NCBI GenBank assembly: GCA_002104895.1
Contig: MCFG01000426.1
Coordinates: 1 to 55,434 of the forward strand
Origin: Anaeromyces robustus
Taxonomy: Eukaryota > Neocallimastigomycota > Neocallimastigomycetes > Neocallimastigales > Neocallimastigaceae
DNA: 55,434 bases
Direction: 5' to 3'
The translations under genes and the position numbers were made by a program. Positions 34,343 to 46,545 of the stretch are shown piece after piece. The notes beneath the pieces were generated by a model. That model did no database searches. It saw only the letters and a list, made by a program, of their open reading frames with translations, and was not told the DNA's origin. Every line of letters begins with the position of its first letter. Position 1 is the stretch's first letter.

Positions 34343-34350
34343 TATTTATA
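34343..34350 (-). promoter_or_regulatory. gypsy-1 LTR TATA box
   Basis: TATAAATA within TATAAATAGGTGTAAAA on the minus strand. Confidence 0.7.
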
Positions 34351-34617
34351 GTTTTTTCGGAAAAATAGTTTTAAAAATAAAAGTATATAAAAAATAATGA
34401 AAAATGCTAGAAACTTAGATTTTTCGATTGAAAATGAATCTTATAGAAAAATAAAGAAATATTATAAAATTTTTTCTTAAAGTTTCTAATTTTATTCCAT
34501 GCAATTCTATGAAGAAATACAGAAATAAAATACAGAAACAAATACAGAATAAAATACAGAAATTTGTAATTAAATTTTAAAATAAAAATTTTTTTTTTTA
34601 TAAAATTTGGAACTAGT

Positions 34618-34680
34618 GTGGGTCGAACCCAGAGCGTTTGCCCTGATGGTCCTAGTGACTAACCACTAGGCCATGGTTAC
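34618..34680 (-). other. tRNA-like module in A1 LTR
   Basis: Box A-like TGGCCTAGTGG and box B GGTTCGACCCA at tRNA spacing on the minus strand. A T-arm-like TGGG...CCCA can form, but the other arms do not close. Copies lie at 27912-27974 and 53769-53831. Confidence 0.7.
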
Positions 34681-34713
34681 TATTTTACTAATTCTAGGAT
34701 TCGTTACAGTTAT

Positions 34714-35289
34714 TATAATATATGTAGAATACCTAATATTATAATTAATATTTTAGAAACATTAGTAAAAATATTTTATAATATTTTATATGGATTATTT
34801 CTGAATAAATTTGATATTATATTTTTAATATATATTATTTTAAATATATATTATATTATATTTTAACAATATATTTTAATATATTTTAATATATGGTGTA
34901 ATATATTTAGTTTTCAATTTTCATAATTTGTAATAATTAAATGGTTAAATATTATTATTTTATATAATTATATAGTCATTGGCTAGCTGTTGGGAGTAAT
35001 TATAACTTCACATCTAGTATAACTATATATTCGATTAACTGTTGGAAATATTAGGCATATTTCACATTTAATCTACTTTTTATTATATAATTTATAATAA
35101 TATTTATTATATGTAATTATTATATTATTGTTGTATTATTCATAGAGAGTCTGTGAGTTGCTTTTGGGGAACAAGAGAGATATATAAGGTTCCTTATATA
35201 TTTCTCAAGCCTAAAAGTTAGCTACACAGTAGATTAAAAAGGCTAAAAAGGCTAGAGGATTATCCACAGTCATAGGAAGTAATCCACAT
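34714..35289 (-). other. Leader of the B3 element, no gene
   Basis: A+T-rich DNA, then a more balanced block at 35140-35289. It includes a TATATAAGG-like inverted repeat (35190-35215) and repeated AAAAGGCTA units (about 35236-35260). No frame is seen. Confidence 0.55.
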
Positions 35290-35308
35290 CCGCCCGGATT
35301 CTCCACCA
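35290..35308 (-). other. tRNA-type primer-binding site (B3)
   Basis: On the minus strand TGGTGGAGAATCCGGGCGG starts 2 nt after the B3 5' LTR. It ends in the complement of CCA, as tRNA primer sites do. The same 19-mer follows the B2 LTR at 55042-55060. Confidence 0.75.
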
Positions 35309-35309
35309 T

Positions 35310-35868
35310 TGAAACAATGTTGAAATTATCTTAATTCTATAAAATAGAAAGTGATAACTTCATTGTTCAAAAGATATGATTGTATAAATCATATTTAATT
35401 ATAAATTTAAAAGAAATTCATTTAGTCTAATATTTCAGTTTTAAAATTAGTTTTATTAAAATTATAAATTTTTTTAATACATCTCGTTTATGTATTAAAA
35501 ATATTAAAATCTAGTTATTAAAAACATTATAAAATTTATTATTATAATCTTTAATTATTATTAATCTAGTTGTTATTTTAATTAATATTATTATTATTAT
35601 TCTAATTTTTGTGGATAATTAGTAACAATTTTTAAAATATTATTTTTACATTTTCTTTTATATTATTTTTTATTTTAAAGTTTGTTTATAAATAAAATAT
35701 TAATTTATTAAAATTAAGAATGTTAAATAGTTAAAATAAATAATTTGTTTATATTAAATACTATTTTAAATAACTAAATATTTTATAATTTATATTTTAA
35801 ATAATTTTATAATATTTTTGAAATTCAGCTGATATTAATTATATTTTTATAAATTTCATTCTTTATCA
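35310..35868 (-). repeat. B3 LTR, 5' LTR of the non-autonomous element
   Basis: TGAAACAATG...CATTCTTTATCA. Its U5 end, on the minus strand, holds the AACAATG/CATTGTT hairpin next to the primer site. Confidence 0.85.
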
Positions 35869-37341
35869 AAATGTTACGGTTCATAACACTAATACAATGG
35901 ATTATAACAAGAATAAATTTTTACACTTCAAGAATTGTTAACCAAAATTTTTATTAGGTTTAATTTTTTCTTTTATTTATAAAAGTTTTAAATTGAATAA
36001 TATGATGAATTATTAAAATTAGAAAAAAGAATAAAGAATAATTCAAAAATTACATGCATTTATATTTTTTTACAAAGTTAAAATTTGTTAAGCCTATCTA
36101 ATATTTTCTAACTAATTCTAAATATAATTACTAAGTAAAATAAAAATAAATTGAATTTAAATTGTTAATAAAATTATAAGTTAATTATTATAAATATTTA
36201 TTACATAAAAATTAATTACTATCTATTTATTATTATTATAATTATTAATATATTTAAAAGAATATTTTAGAATTATAACAGAAAATTTACTAAACTATTA
36301 CTAATAGAATTATAAAAAAAATGTTTTAAATTGATTTTAAATTGTTAATATAATTATAATTTTATTATTATAAATAATAATTATATATTATTTAATTATT
36401 TATTATTTATTATTATTATAAAAATAATATAAGTAACTGAAAAGTTATAAAATATTTTTGTGGTGGTTTAGTTAAGTATTATTAATAAATTTCTGTAAAA
36501 GTAGTTTTGTATTGTTAATATAAATTTTCATAATCAATTGAATTAAAAATAATTTTCATTAATATATAATAGTATAAAATAATTGTAATTTTAATATATT
36601 TTAGTGCATAAATTTATTGTAGTATTACTAATAATTATTGAATTTGGGGTGTAATTTGGTAGGGGCTATTACTAATTATTATATGGCAAGGAATTTGGTT
36701 ATACTTAAAATTGAATTTTAATTAGTAATTTTTGGCTAATTTATTTTGTAAGTGTAATGATAGAGTGGAGTTTATTAGCAACAGGCCCGCAAGCTTGAGT
36801 AACTCGAAATAATGGACAACACGAAAGATCTAAGAAAGATAAAAGACACAGTTAATTAAAAATATGTTTTATAATAAAATGTTTTATTAATTTTTATTAA
36901 ATTTAAAATATAATAATTTATTAATTAGTTAGTGTAATATTTCGAATTACTTATTTAACTAGTTAATAAAAACGCGAAGAAAAAATATTTCTTTTGTCGA
37001 AATTTTACACGTATTTATACTTTTTACGGAAAAATAGTTTTCGTTTGTAAAAAGTATTAAAAGTTCTAGAAACTTAGATTTTTTGATTTAAAATGAATCT
37101 CGGATAAATAAAATTTAAAATAAAAAGAAAAACTAGAATCTTTTAGAATTTAATCGATAAGATTTTATCGATTAAATTCGAGTAATTTCTACAACAAGGA
37201 AAAGTGTAGAAAATTTTGATAATAAATTTTTAAAATAAAATTTTTCCAAAATCGGAAAGAGTGAAAGTCGAACCCGAGAGGTTCGGCCTGATGGTTCTAG
37301 TGTCTGACCACTAGACCATGGTTACTATTTTACTAATTCTG

Positions 37342-38382
37342 TGTTAAGAAATGAACTTAAAATGTGATTCTAGTTAAAATCATAGTATTTTACTAATCAC
37401 ATAATTATTTCTTATTATTATTGTCTTTACAATATTTTATTAAAATATTATTCTTATGGTTCAGTTATTATTCTTATTTTATTTTTTTTTATATTTTTAT
37501 TATATTATATTTTTATTAAACTTATATATTCTTATTATAATATCAATATTATTTTATATTATTGTTTTATATAATTAAAATATATTATTTTATATTATTA
37601 TTTTATATAATTAAAATGTATTATTTTATATTATTATTTTATAACTTAAAATATGTTATTTTATATTTTTATTCTGTATAATTATCAATATTTTATACAC
37701 TATATTTTTATTCTTATATTTTTATTAATATTTTATTATATATTTTTATTACATTAATGTATATTTACAAATACAAAAATTAATTTATAACTGAACTTAT
37801 ATTTTATTTTTATATACTGAATTAACCACTTAAGCCAGCAAATTAATTTTTCTATTAATATATGATTTAACCACAATTAAATTTAAAATTTATTTCTAAA
37901 AGATTCTAATTATAAACTAAACCATGTAAAAAATTAGAAATTTACATATAATTAAAATATACTTTATTAAATTTAATAATATAATAATATTATTTATACA
38001 AATAATAATTAAAATGTATTATTAATTCAATTTCTAATTAAAATATTAAATAAATAAACCACTATTTTGTTACGCCATCTTATTTATGCTTCTTCCAAAA
38101 AGTATAAATAGAGGACAAATAATCAATAATTGAAACGATATCAATATATCAATATAATTAATATAATTTTTATAATTAGTATAAGTAAATAAATTATTTA
38201 TAAAATAAATTTATTAGTAATAGTAAAAACTTTAGTATAGTTTAATAAAAATTTACGAGTGATTCATATTATTAATAAAAGTTATAAATAAACCCTTAAT
38301 CCTTTATAGTATACTTCTTATAATTAAAGTGTTAATAGTGTGAATTATTTCCTTCAATATAAAATTTTTATGGACCGTAACA
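37342..38382 (+). repeat. Group-B8 solo LTR
   Basis: TGTTAAGAAATG...GGACCGTAACA with the 4-bp duplication TCTG (37338-37341 and 38383-38386). A plus-strand TATA box (AGTATAAATAGAGG, near 38100) gives its orientation. It begins 24 bp upstream of box A of the A4 tRNA-like module. Confidence 0.85.
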
Positions 38383-38386
38383 TCTG

Positions 38387-39508
38387 TGTTATAAAACAAA
38401 ATGAAAAATAGAAAATTAAATAAATTAGAGAATTAATGTAATTCATAAAATTAAATTAATATTTCTATTTTAGTTATTAATTAAAATTTTCTAAATAGGT
38501 TAAATTAAAATTTAGTTTAGTATAAAAAGAAAAATTATTAAAAATAAATTTAAAAAAAAAAAGTGATCAAATTGATCATTGAGATTTAAAATTGAAATTA
38601 AAATGAGATTTCAATTTGTAACCAAAATGTATAAAAATAATAATTAAATAAAAAATTAAAAACATCTTAACAAATAATAACTATATTTAACCTTTCTTAC
38701 TTTTAAAGAATATTAAGAATTTACAAAAATTTTCAAATATTCACTAACACCTATAACATTCTGATGATAAATAATGAAATTTTTATAGTACTTTTAATTA
38801 TAATATTAACTTTTTGTCAAGACATCAAGTGCAATTGAAATTAGAATTTATAATTTCAATTATTTTGATATATAATATTATTATTTATTATAATAATTAT
38901 TAATAATTTTTTATAATAATTATATATAATAATTATTATTATAATATTTTATTTTAAATATTATAATTTAAGATTATTTAAATAATCTAATAATATATTT
39001 TAATATATATATTATTTATATATATTCAATTATATTGAATAATATATTAATTTTATTACTATTTAATATCGATATTAATAACTTATTATATTACAAATTA
39101 TTAATTATATTATACGTTAACGTATCACTTTAAATTAATGTATTAAATTAATGTATTAATATTTTATATTATATTTTATATTATTATTATCAAACTTACA
39201 AAGTATAAAAGAACATAACATTAAGTTATATTTAATGTTCTTTGTAAGGTTATTAACACCTGAATTATATAGTTATATTAATATTATCAATATCTTATTT
39301 TTAAATAAAATTTACTATTAAAAAGTTAATCTTAAAGTGTTATTATTATTATTAAATAAATATTGTGTTATTTGCATTACAATTAATTTAGTTATTATTT
39401 AAATATTATTTAATTATAAAAACTATTTAATTATAAAAACTATATAATTAGTCATTCGACCTAGTAGACTTATTTAAATTAGAAAATAATCCAGTTGGAA
39501 ACTTAACA
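38387..39508 (+). repeat. Probable group-B9 LTR
   Basis: It opens TGTTATAAAAC beside the TCTG repeat and closes AAACTTAACA. A plus-strand TATA (AGTATAAAAGAAC, near 39200) is followed by CTTTGTAAGGTTATTAA. Similar promoter and end sequences recur at about 43020-43317, which may be the second LTR of the same element. Confidence 0.5.
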
Positions 39509-40494
39509 CTTTTTGTGTCGCGAATATTAGTGGATTTAAAATTGAAATTCACTAATAGATCAATTACATTTAAATTTCGTTATTGACTAAATCACTTAAA
39601 ATTCGATTTTCAATAAAATAAACAAATATTAAAAAGTAATTAAATTGATATTGTAAAAGGTTTGGACAAATTAAATAAATATTAATCAACTTAATTTAAC
39701 CCTTAAGATGTTAGTAAAAATAATACGAAGAAAAATAACGATAACTCACCAAATATTGAAGATTTCCTCCGCTTCACTTTGATTTTATGCTCATTGAGAA
39801 GCTCTGCTCAAGAGCTACAACATATCTGAATTTCAGCCCATTTGGACCACTGGTTGGCGAGATATTGGACTTTAAAGATTTACACAATATAAAAATATAA
39901 TTAAATATTTACAAGGATCCATAAATAAATAATTATAAAATTTATATAGATAAAATCTTTTTATTTCAATAATTATATTATAATTTATAATAATAATAAT
40001 TCATTCAGATATACAGAAAACGCCTTCAAATAATTTATGAAATATTAATTAGAATAATAATAATAATTTATATAATATATTATAATAATTGTTAATTATT
40101 TTTATAAAAAATTAGAATAGTTGATTATTATATTAATTTACAGAAATTCTTAGAATTCCAAAAAATCTCAAAAAGATTTAAAATTTACTTAAGATCTTAA
40201 ATAATTAAAAATATCCCATTTTATCTATAATAATTAATTATACAGAAAAGATTATAAAAATCCAAAGATAAAAATAATTAATATATAGATAAATAATTAA
40301 ATAGTATACTAAACAATTAAATAATTAAATAGTTAACTAGTTAGATAATTAGAATAGTTATAAATCTAAATCTTAGATTATAAATTCTTATCATTAAATT
40401 TATTAATAGTTTATATAGTTTTATATTAGTTTTATATAGTTAGATTTTTATCAATATTATTTTATTCATATATTTTATTTAAAATTATACATGT
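39509..40494. other. Internal DNA of a B9-type element, no gene
   Basis: No frame is seen. A less A+T-rich block at 39750-39890 contains hairpins (AGCTCT...AGAGCT) and CAAATATTGAAGATTT. That 16-mer recurs in the group-B leader at 55372-55387, so this is probably leader sequence. The rest is A+T-rich. Confidence 0.5.
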
Positions 40495-41195
40495 TGTAAC
40501 GGAACGGTTGTTCCAATATTACAATTGACACCAAAATTTGAAGTAAACACAAACAAAATAAAATTTAAAATAAAAGATACTTATTGCAATATCAGAACAC
40601 CTTTCCTTTGTTAACCTGAAAGGTCGGTGTCGAGATATATATATTAGTAAGATTTAGTTTTAAGTTTTATTTTATTTTTATTTAAAATATGTTTTATTAG
40701 AATTTAGTTTTATTAATTATTAAAAATTAATAATAACTAACCTTTGTAGTATTTCGAACTACTTATGAATTAATTATTACTAATATATATAAAGTTATAA
40801 AAGAATAAAAGCACAAAGAAAAATATTTTAACTAAAAGTTTTACACCTATTTATACTTTTTGCGGAAAAATAGTTTTAAAAATAAAAGTTCATAAAAAAT
40901 AATAAAAATTGCTAGAAACTAAGATATTTTGTTATAAAATGAATCTCATAGAAAAATAAAGAAATATTATATAATTTTTTCTTAAAGTTTCTAATTCTAT
41001 TCCATGTAATTCTATAAAGAAATACAGAAATAAAATACAGAATAAAATACAGAATAAAATACAGAAATTTATAATAAATAAATTTAAAATAAAATTTTTA
41101 TAAAATTTGGAACAAGGTGTGAGTCGAACCCAGAGTGTTCGCCCAGATGGTCATAGTTACTAACCACTAGACCATGGTTACTATTTTGCTAATTG

Positions 41196-42409
41196 TGATA
41201 CAATATTCCCTTATATACACATTATTTCTAAACCCATATTTTTAAACCTTTTATCCCATATAAACTAACATTTAATAAAACTTCTTTATAATATTATTAA
41301 TATCTTAAAACATAATAATTTTATCTATATTAAAAATTATTTTTATATTATCAATATTTTATTAATATCTTAAAATAAATTATAAATATTTTATTAATAT
41401 CAAATAAATTTTATCAATACTTTATAATTAATATTATAATAAATTTTATCAATATTCTTATAATAAATAAATATTATTAATATTTTATATTAAATAAATC
41501 CTATTAATATCTTATAATAAATTCTATATCTTTATTAATATTTTAAATAAATCTTATTAATATTTTATAATAAACTTTATATATAATAAATAATATTTTA
41601 AATAATATTTTATCAATATCAAATATTTTATAACACTTTATTAATACATTTTATTTATATTCTTATAACAATAATTATTAATATTTCTAATTCTAACCTT
41701 TAATAAATTTAATACTTCAATATAATTATAATAATAAATATTTATAATAATAAATATATAAATAATTATAATTAAATAATACTATCCACTCTTTTCCCTT
41801 TTTCCCTTATCCTTTCCCTCCAACTTAAAAACCCTGGACAAATACAGAAAATAAATATTCTGTATATTATTAAAATAAAATAAAATAAATAAAATAATAA
41901 AAATTAATTATAAAATAAATGAATTATTTATAAAATGTATAATACAGAAGTTAAATGTATTTCTGTATAAAAGTATAATATTTATTTTTAATTTTTATTT
42001 AAAACACTAAATAGATTAATAAAATAATTAATAATTAGAATAGAAAATATTAATAAATAATAATAACAATAATAATTAATATTAAAATAAATCTTAGAAA
42101 ATAATGTTTAGAATAGAGAATTATATTATAAAATAAATAATAATAATTAGATTAATTAAATAAATAATAATAATAATAATAGTCGAAAGACTATAATAAT
42201 AAAATTCATGTATTATAAAAAGAGGATAATTTTTCTTTCTTTTATAAGACGATCAATAATTTGTATTTAAAAATAAGAATAATAAAAATAAAAGAAGAGT
42301 TAAACAAAAGATTATTTTATTTTTAATTTTATTGATTCATTAGTAATAATTATTTAGTATATAAGTTAATTATATTTATTGTTTATGAATATACATGTTT
42401 CCTGCATCA
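41196..42409 (+). repeat. Group-B2 solo LTR nested in A2
   Basis: TGATACAATATTCCC...TTTCCTGCATCA with duplication ATTG (41192-41195 and 42410-42413). It inserts 22 bp upstream of box A. A plus-strand TATAAAAG lies near 41967. Confidence 0.9.
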
Positions 42410-42415
42410 ATTGAG

Positions 42416-42937
42416 TGATACAAGATAAACTTATATCTAATTATTTTATTTAAAGACAAGACAGCAGGGAAATATTAACAAAACAATATATTCTAATATA
42501 ACACAATTTATAATAATTATTTCATGTTTAATATAATAGTTTATTTATTTATTATTATTTATTATTACATTTTATTATAATTATAATTGAATTTATCTAA
42601 CTAATATTAATATCTAAACTAAACTTTATTATATAAACACTATTCCTTATTAATCTATATATTAACCTAGGAAATTCTCAAATAAAATATTAAATTATTA
42701 AACTAAATATTAATTAAACCATTATAAAAATCTCTAAACTATATTATAAAAAACTCACTTGGGATTAACTTTCTCTCCATAGAAAGATCAAATATTAAAA
42801 ATATAATAATAATAATTTCTTTTATATGTATTATTTAGTTATTTAGCCAATCAGAATTATTTATTTTTTCTTCTTAATACATGTTCAATCACCTGGTAGT
42901 AATAATATAAATCTCTATTTATATTGAGTCTGTATCA
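42416..42937. repeat. Group-B7 solo LTR nested in A2
   Basis: TGATACAAGATAAAC...GTCTGTATCA with duplication TGAG (42412-42415 and 42938-42941). It shares only its first ten bases with B1. In the uninterrupted LTR its target lies 24 bp upstream of box A, overlapping the B2 target. Confidence 0.9.
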
Positions 42938-42958
42938 TGAGAGATTCGTTACACATGT

Positions 42959-44310
42959 ATAAATATATTATCAATAGATTATAATAATTAAATGTATTAA
43001 TAATTATTAGATTTAGAAAAAGTATAAATAAGGATTGAAATTACAATTCCTTTTAATCTTTGTAAGATTATTAATCTAAAATTGAATTAATGACTTAATA
43101 ATCTAATTATTATTTAAACTTTTCTTAATTAATTATTAATAAAAAATATTATTATAAAACTTAATTATTTTAAAAAGTGTTCTTTTAATTAATTAATTTA
43201 TTGTGTATTAATAAATAAATTTGCCTATTAATTATATATTTGTTTAATTAGTTATTTTGTTATTAATTAAACATCTTGACCTGACCATTATTAAACCAAA
43301 ACTACCCACATTTAACACTTTTAAAAATTCTAATTAGTTTTATTTATTATTATTCTCTATAATTTATTATTAATTTACTTTAATTATAATTATTTTCTAA
43401 ACTTCAAATAATTAATAAATTTTAATATTATATTGAATTATCATTTAAAATAATTAATAACATTAATAAAAAAATAATAAGATTATTAAATTATATTTTA
43501 AAACAATATCTTTATCATTATTATCTTAAACTAAATCAATTCTTAAAAATATTATTGAATATTAAATTTATATAAATTATAAACAATTTATAATTAATAT
43601 TATAAAAATAATAAACGATTCTAAAATATTTTAATTAAATAATATGACTCGAAAATAGTTTCTAAAAACACTTTTAAAATACCTTCTAAATACTTTTTAA
43701 ATATTCTTTACACTTAAACATTTCTAAATTAGAAATAACAACTAATTTTATTTACTTTATAAATAAATAAACAGTTTATCTTTATAATTTTATTAATAAT
43801 ATTATTTATTTTTATTATTTATTTTATTATTATTTTTATACATTTTTACTTATTTTATTCAATAATTTTTAATTATTTTATTTATATTTTTATAAATACT
43901 TGTATTATTTTATTTATTATTGTAAATAGTTTAATTTTAAAGAAAAATATAAATACATGTAAATATTTTTATGTAAATTAATTCTTTACTACTATTTTTA
44001 ATAATAGCTTAGTCATAAATATAATGAATTAATAATTATTAGAATAAATTACTAAATTAAAATATATAATCAACATAAAATAGTTTAGTTAAGAATAAAA
44101 CTACTATTTAATAAATAATAATAAATTTAATAAAATTTTAATAAATAAAGTTTATATTTTAAACTTAATAATAAAACTGTGTTTTTATAAAACAATTTTA
44201 GTGTTTAAATTTACAATCTACTGGAAAATAACTTAGACAGTTATTCTGAAAATACATAGGTAATATCACTTTCTTCCCTATAAAGAATTAAGATATTACC
44301 ATTTTGTATT
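42959..44310. repeat. Fused LTR pieces (B9-like, then B6)
   Basis: 42959-43317 resembles the B9 LTR end (AGTATAAATAAGG, CTTTGTAAGATTATTAA, TTTAACA). 43318-44310 is the reverse complement of the B6 piece at 14946-15881 plus its hairpin end (GGTAATATCTTAATTC on the minus strand). No gene is seen. Confidence 0.55.
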
Positions 44311-44715
44311 ACTGAGTTTCGTTACAGTAAGGTAAAATAATAATTCTTTAATTTTTATAATTATTATTCATAATATATTGATTTAATATTAATATAATTG
44401 ATTTAATTATTTATTATAATTGACTTTAATAAATATTTTGATATTAATAATAAAATATTTGGTATTAATAATAAAATATTTGGTATTAATAATAATATAT
44501 ATATTTAAATTGATATTAATAATTTTTATATTGATTTATAGTAATAATATATTGAATATTTATATTAATAATATAATTTAATATTAATAAATTTATAATT
44601 ATAATATATATTGGAAATTTCAATTTAATATAGAATGTAGGAAAGTTCTACAAACCACAAAGAATTTAGTAATCTTGATGAAATTAAGATTAATTGTTCA
44701 TTCTTTATCAAAAAA

Positions 44716-45327
44716 TGATACATTATGGTAAATATCTTAATTCTAAATAGGCTTAGAAAGTGATATCTACCTGTATTCAAATATTAATTATAGTAAATAA
44801 ATTTTATAAATTGTTTTATAAGAAAAATTTAAATATGTTTTATTATAAATATCTTTATTTATTAATTATTAATATAATACATCTTGTTATGTATTATTAC
44901 ATGAGATTTTATTAAAAAATTAAAATATAATACTTCTAGTAAGTGTTATTACTAATAATATCTAATTTAGGCTAATTAGTAACCATTTTATAATTTAAAA
45001 TTAATCTAAAAATATTATTAATTATTAATTTTTTTAATATCTAATTTTTATGGCTAATTAGGAACATTTTTAAAAGAATGTTTTATAATTTATTTTTATA
45101 CTAATTTCTAAAATTAAGCTATGTTTATAAACAATTATTAAAGTATTTAACAATAAATTGTTAAATAATTATTTTATTTTTAATATTTATAAATTTAATA
45201 TAATTATTATTATTTTATAATATTTTAAATAATTAAATATTTTATAATTAATACTTAATTTAATATTGATAATTTTCAAAATCAGCTAAATTATTATTTT
45301 ATTATTTAAAAATTTCATTCTTTATCA
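44716..45327 (-). repeat. Group-B4 LTR, first copy
   Basis: TGATACATTATGG...CATTCTTTATCA. The plus-strand left end holds the hairpin GGTAAATATCTT...AAGTGATATCTACC. A3-A5 spacers lie on both sides. Confidence 0.8.
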
Positions 45328-45330
45328 AAA

Positions 45331-46539
45331 TGATGCAGGAAACAGTATATTCATAAACAATAAAATATATAACTTATATCAAATAATTATTACATGGATT
45401 CAATAAAATTAAAAATAAAATAATCTTATTTTAAACTCTTCTTTATTTATTATTCTTATTTTTAAATACAAATTATTGATCGTTTTTATAAAAGAAAGAA
45501 AAATTATCCTCCTTTTATAATACATGAATTTTTATTATTATAGTCTTTCGACTATTATTATTATTATTATTTATTTATTTAATCTAATTATTATTATTTA
45601 TTTTATAATATAACTCACTATTCTAAATATTATTTTCTAAGATTTATTTTAATATTAATTATTATTGTTATTATTATTTATTAATATTTTCTATTCTAAT
45701 TATTAAATATTTTATTAATCTATTTAGTGTTTTAAATAAAAATTAAAAATAAATATTATATACAGAAATACATTTAACTTCTGTATTATACATTTTATAA
45801 ATAATTCATTTATTTTATAATTAATTTTTATTATTTTATTTATTTTATTTTATTTTAATAATATATAGAATATTTATTTTCTGTATTTATCCAGGGTTTT
45901 TAAGTTGGAGGGAAAGAATAAGGGAAAAGGGAAAAGGATGGATAATATTTAATTATATTTATTATTATAATTATATTAAAGTATTAAAATTATTAAAGGT
46001 TAGGAATAGAAATATTAATAATTATTGTTATAAGAATATAAATAAGATATATTAATAAAGTATTATAAAATATTTGATATTAATAAAATAATATTATAAA
46101 ATATTAATAAAATACTATTTAAGATATTATTTATTATATATATAAAGTTTATTATAAAATATTAATAAGATTTATTTAAAATATTAATAAAGATATAGAA
46201 TTTATTATAAGCTATTAATAAGATTTATTTAATATTGAATTTATATAAGATATTAATAAAATTTATTTATTATAAGAATATTAATAAAATTTATTATAAG
46301 AATATTTATTATAAATTTTAATAAAATTTATTTGATATTAATAAAATATTTATAATTTATTATAAGATATTAATAAAATATTGATAATATAAGAATAATT
46401 ATTAATATAGATAAAATTATTATGTTTTAAGATTTTAATAATATTATAAAGAAGTTTTATTTAATGTTAGTTTATATGGAATAAAAGGTTTAAAAATATG
46501 GGTTTAGAAATAATGTGTATTTAAGGGAATATTGTATCA
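45331..46539 (-). repeat. Group-B2 LTR in the chain
   Basis: TGATGCAGGAAAC...TATTGTATCA, close to 25133-26427. Flanked by AAA and AAAAAT. Confidence 0.85.
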
Positions 46540-46545
46540 AAAAAT

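Larger units (their letters stand above)
27405..34708 (-). mobile_element. gypsy-1: Ty3/gypsy chromovirus, looks whole
   Basis: The two LTRs (27405-28002 and 34112-34708) appear identical apart from the length of one T run. A perfect 5-bp duplication GTTAT (27400-27404 and 34709-34713) flanks the 7.3-kb element. It has a self-priming primer site, a polypurine tract and one long open frame with a chromodomain. Near-identical LTRs mean very recent insertion. It is the youngest element in its neighbourhood, sitting inside the older B3 element. Confidence 0.95.
34112..34708 (-). repeat. gypsy-1 5' LTR (A1)
   Basis: TGTAACAATCC...GGATTCGTTACA. On the minus strand: tRNA-like module (34618-34680), TTCTGTATTT repeats (about 34515-34563), TATA box (34343-34350), predicted RNA start (34305), and hairpin GTAAT...ATTAC (34261-34277). 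Confidence 0.95.
26433..35868 (-). mobile_element. Non-autonomous B3 element hosting gypsy-1
   Basis: B3 LTRs at 26433-26992 and 35310-35868 are about 560 bp each and very similar by eye. They flank about 1 kb of own internal DNA (26993-27404 and 34709-35309), which contains a tRNA-type primer site. Gypsy-1 is inserted in that DNA with duplication GTTAT. No protein is encoded outside gypsy-1. A-rich spacers lie on both sides. Confidence 0.75.
40495..42953 (-). repeat. Group-A2 solo LTR with two nested LTRs
   Basis: TGTAACGG...GATTCGTTACA with a perfect duplication CATGT (40490-40494 and 42954-42958). Two group-B LTRs lie inside it two bases apart. The tRNA-like module is at 41119-41181. Confidence 0.9.
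36753..44326 (-). repeat. Group-A4 solo LTR with ~7 kb inserted near its end
   Basis: It starts TGTAATGATAG and ends TTTCGTTACA, with GTAAG at both ends (36748-36752 and 44327-44331). The left 589 bp carry, on the minus strand, a tRNA-like module (37261-37325), TATAAATACGTG and predicted self-primer GCGTTTTTAT. Only the last ~16 bp lie to the right of the insertions, which begin at 37342. Confidence 0.75.
35872..44710 (-). repeat. Group-B5 solo LTR split by a stack of insertions
   Basis: Outer parts 35872-36752 and 44327-44710 match the gypsy-3 LTR (17730-19084). TGTTACGG opens it and TTCTTTATCA closes it. The A4 LTR and everything nested in it lie between, with duplication GTAAG at the split. 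A-rich spacers flank it on both sides. Confidence 0.8.
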
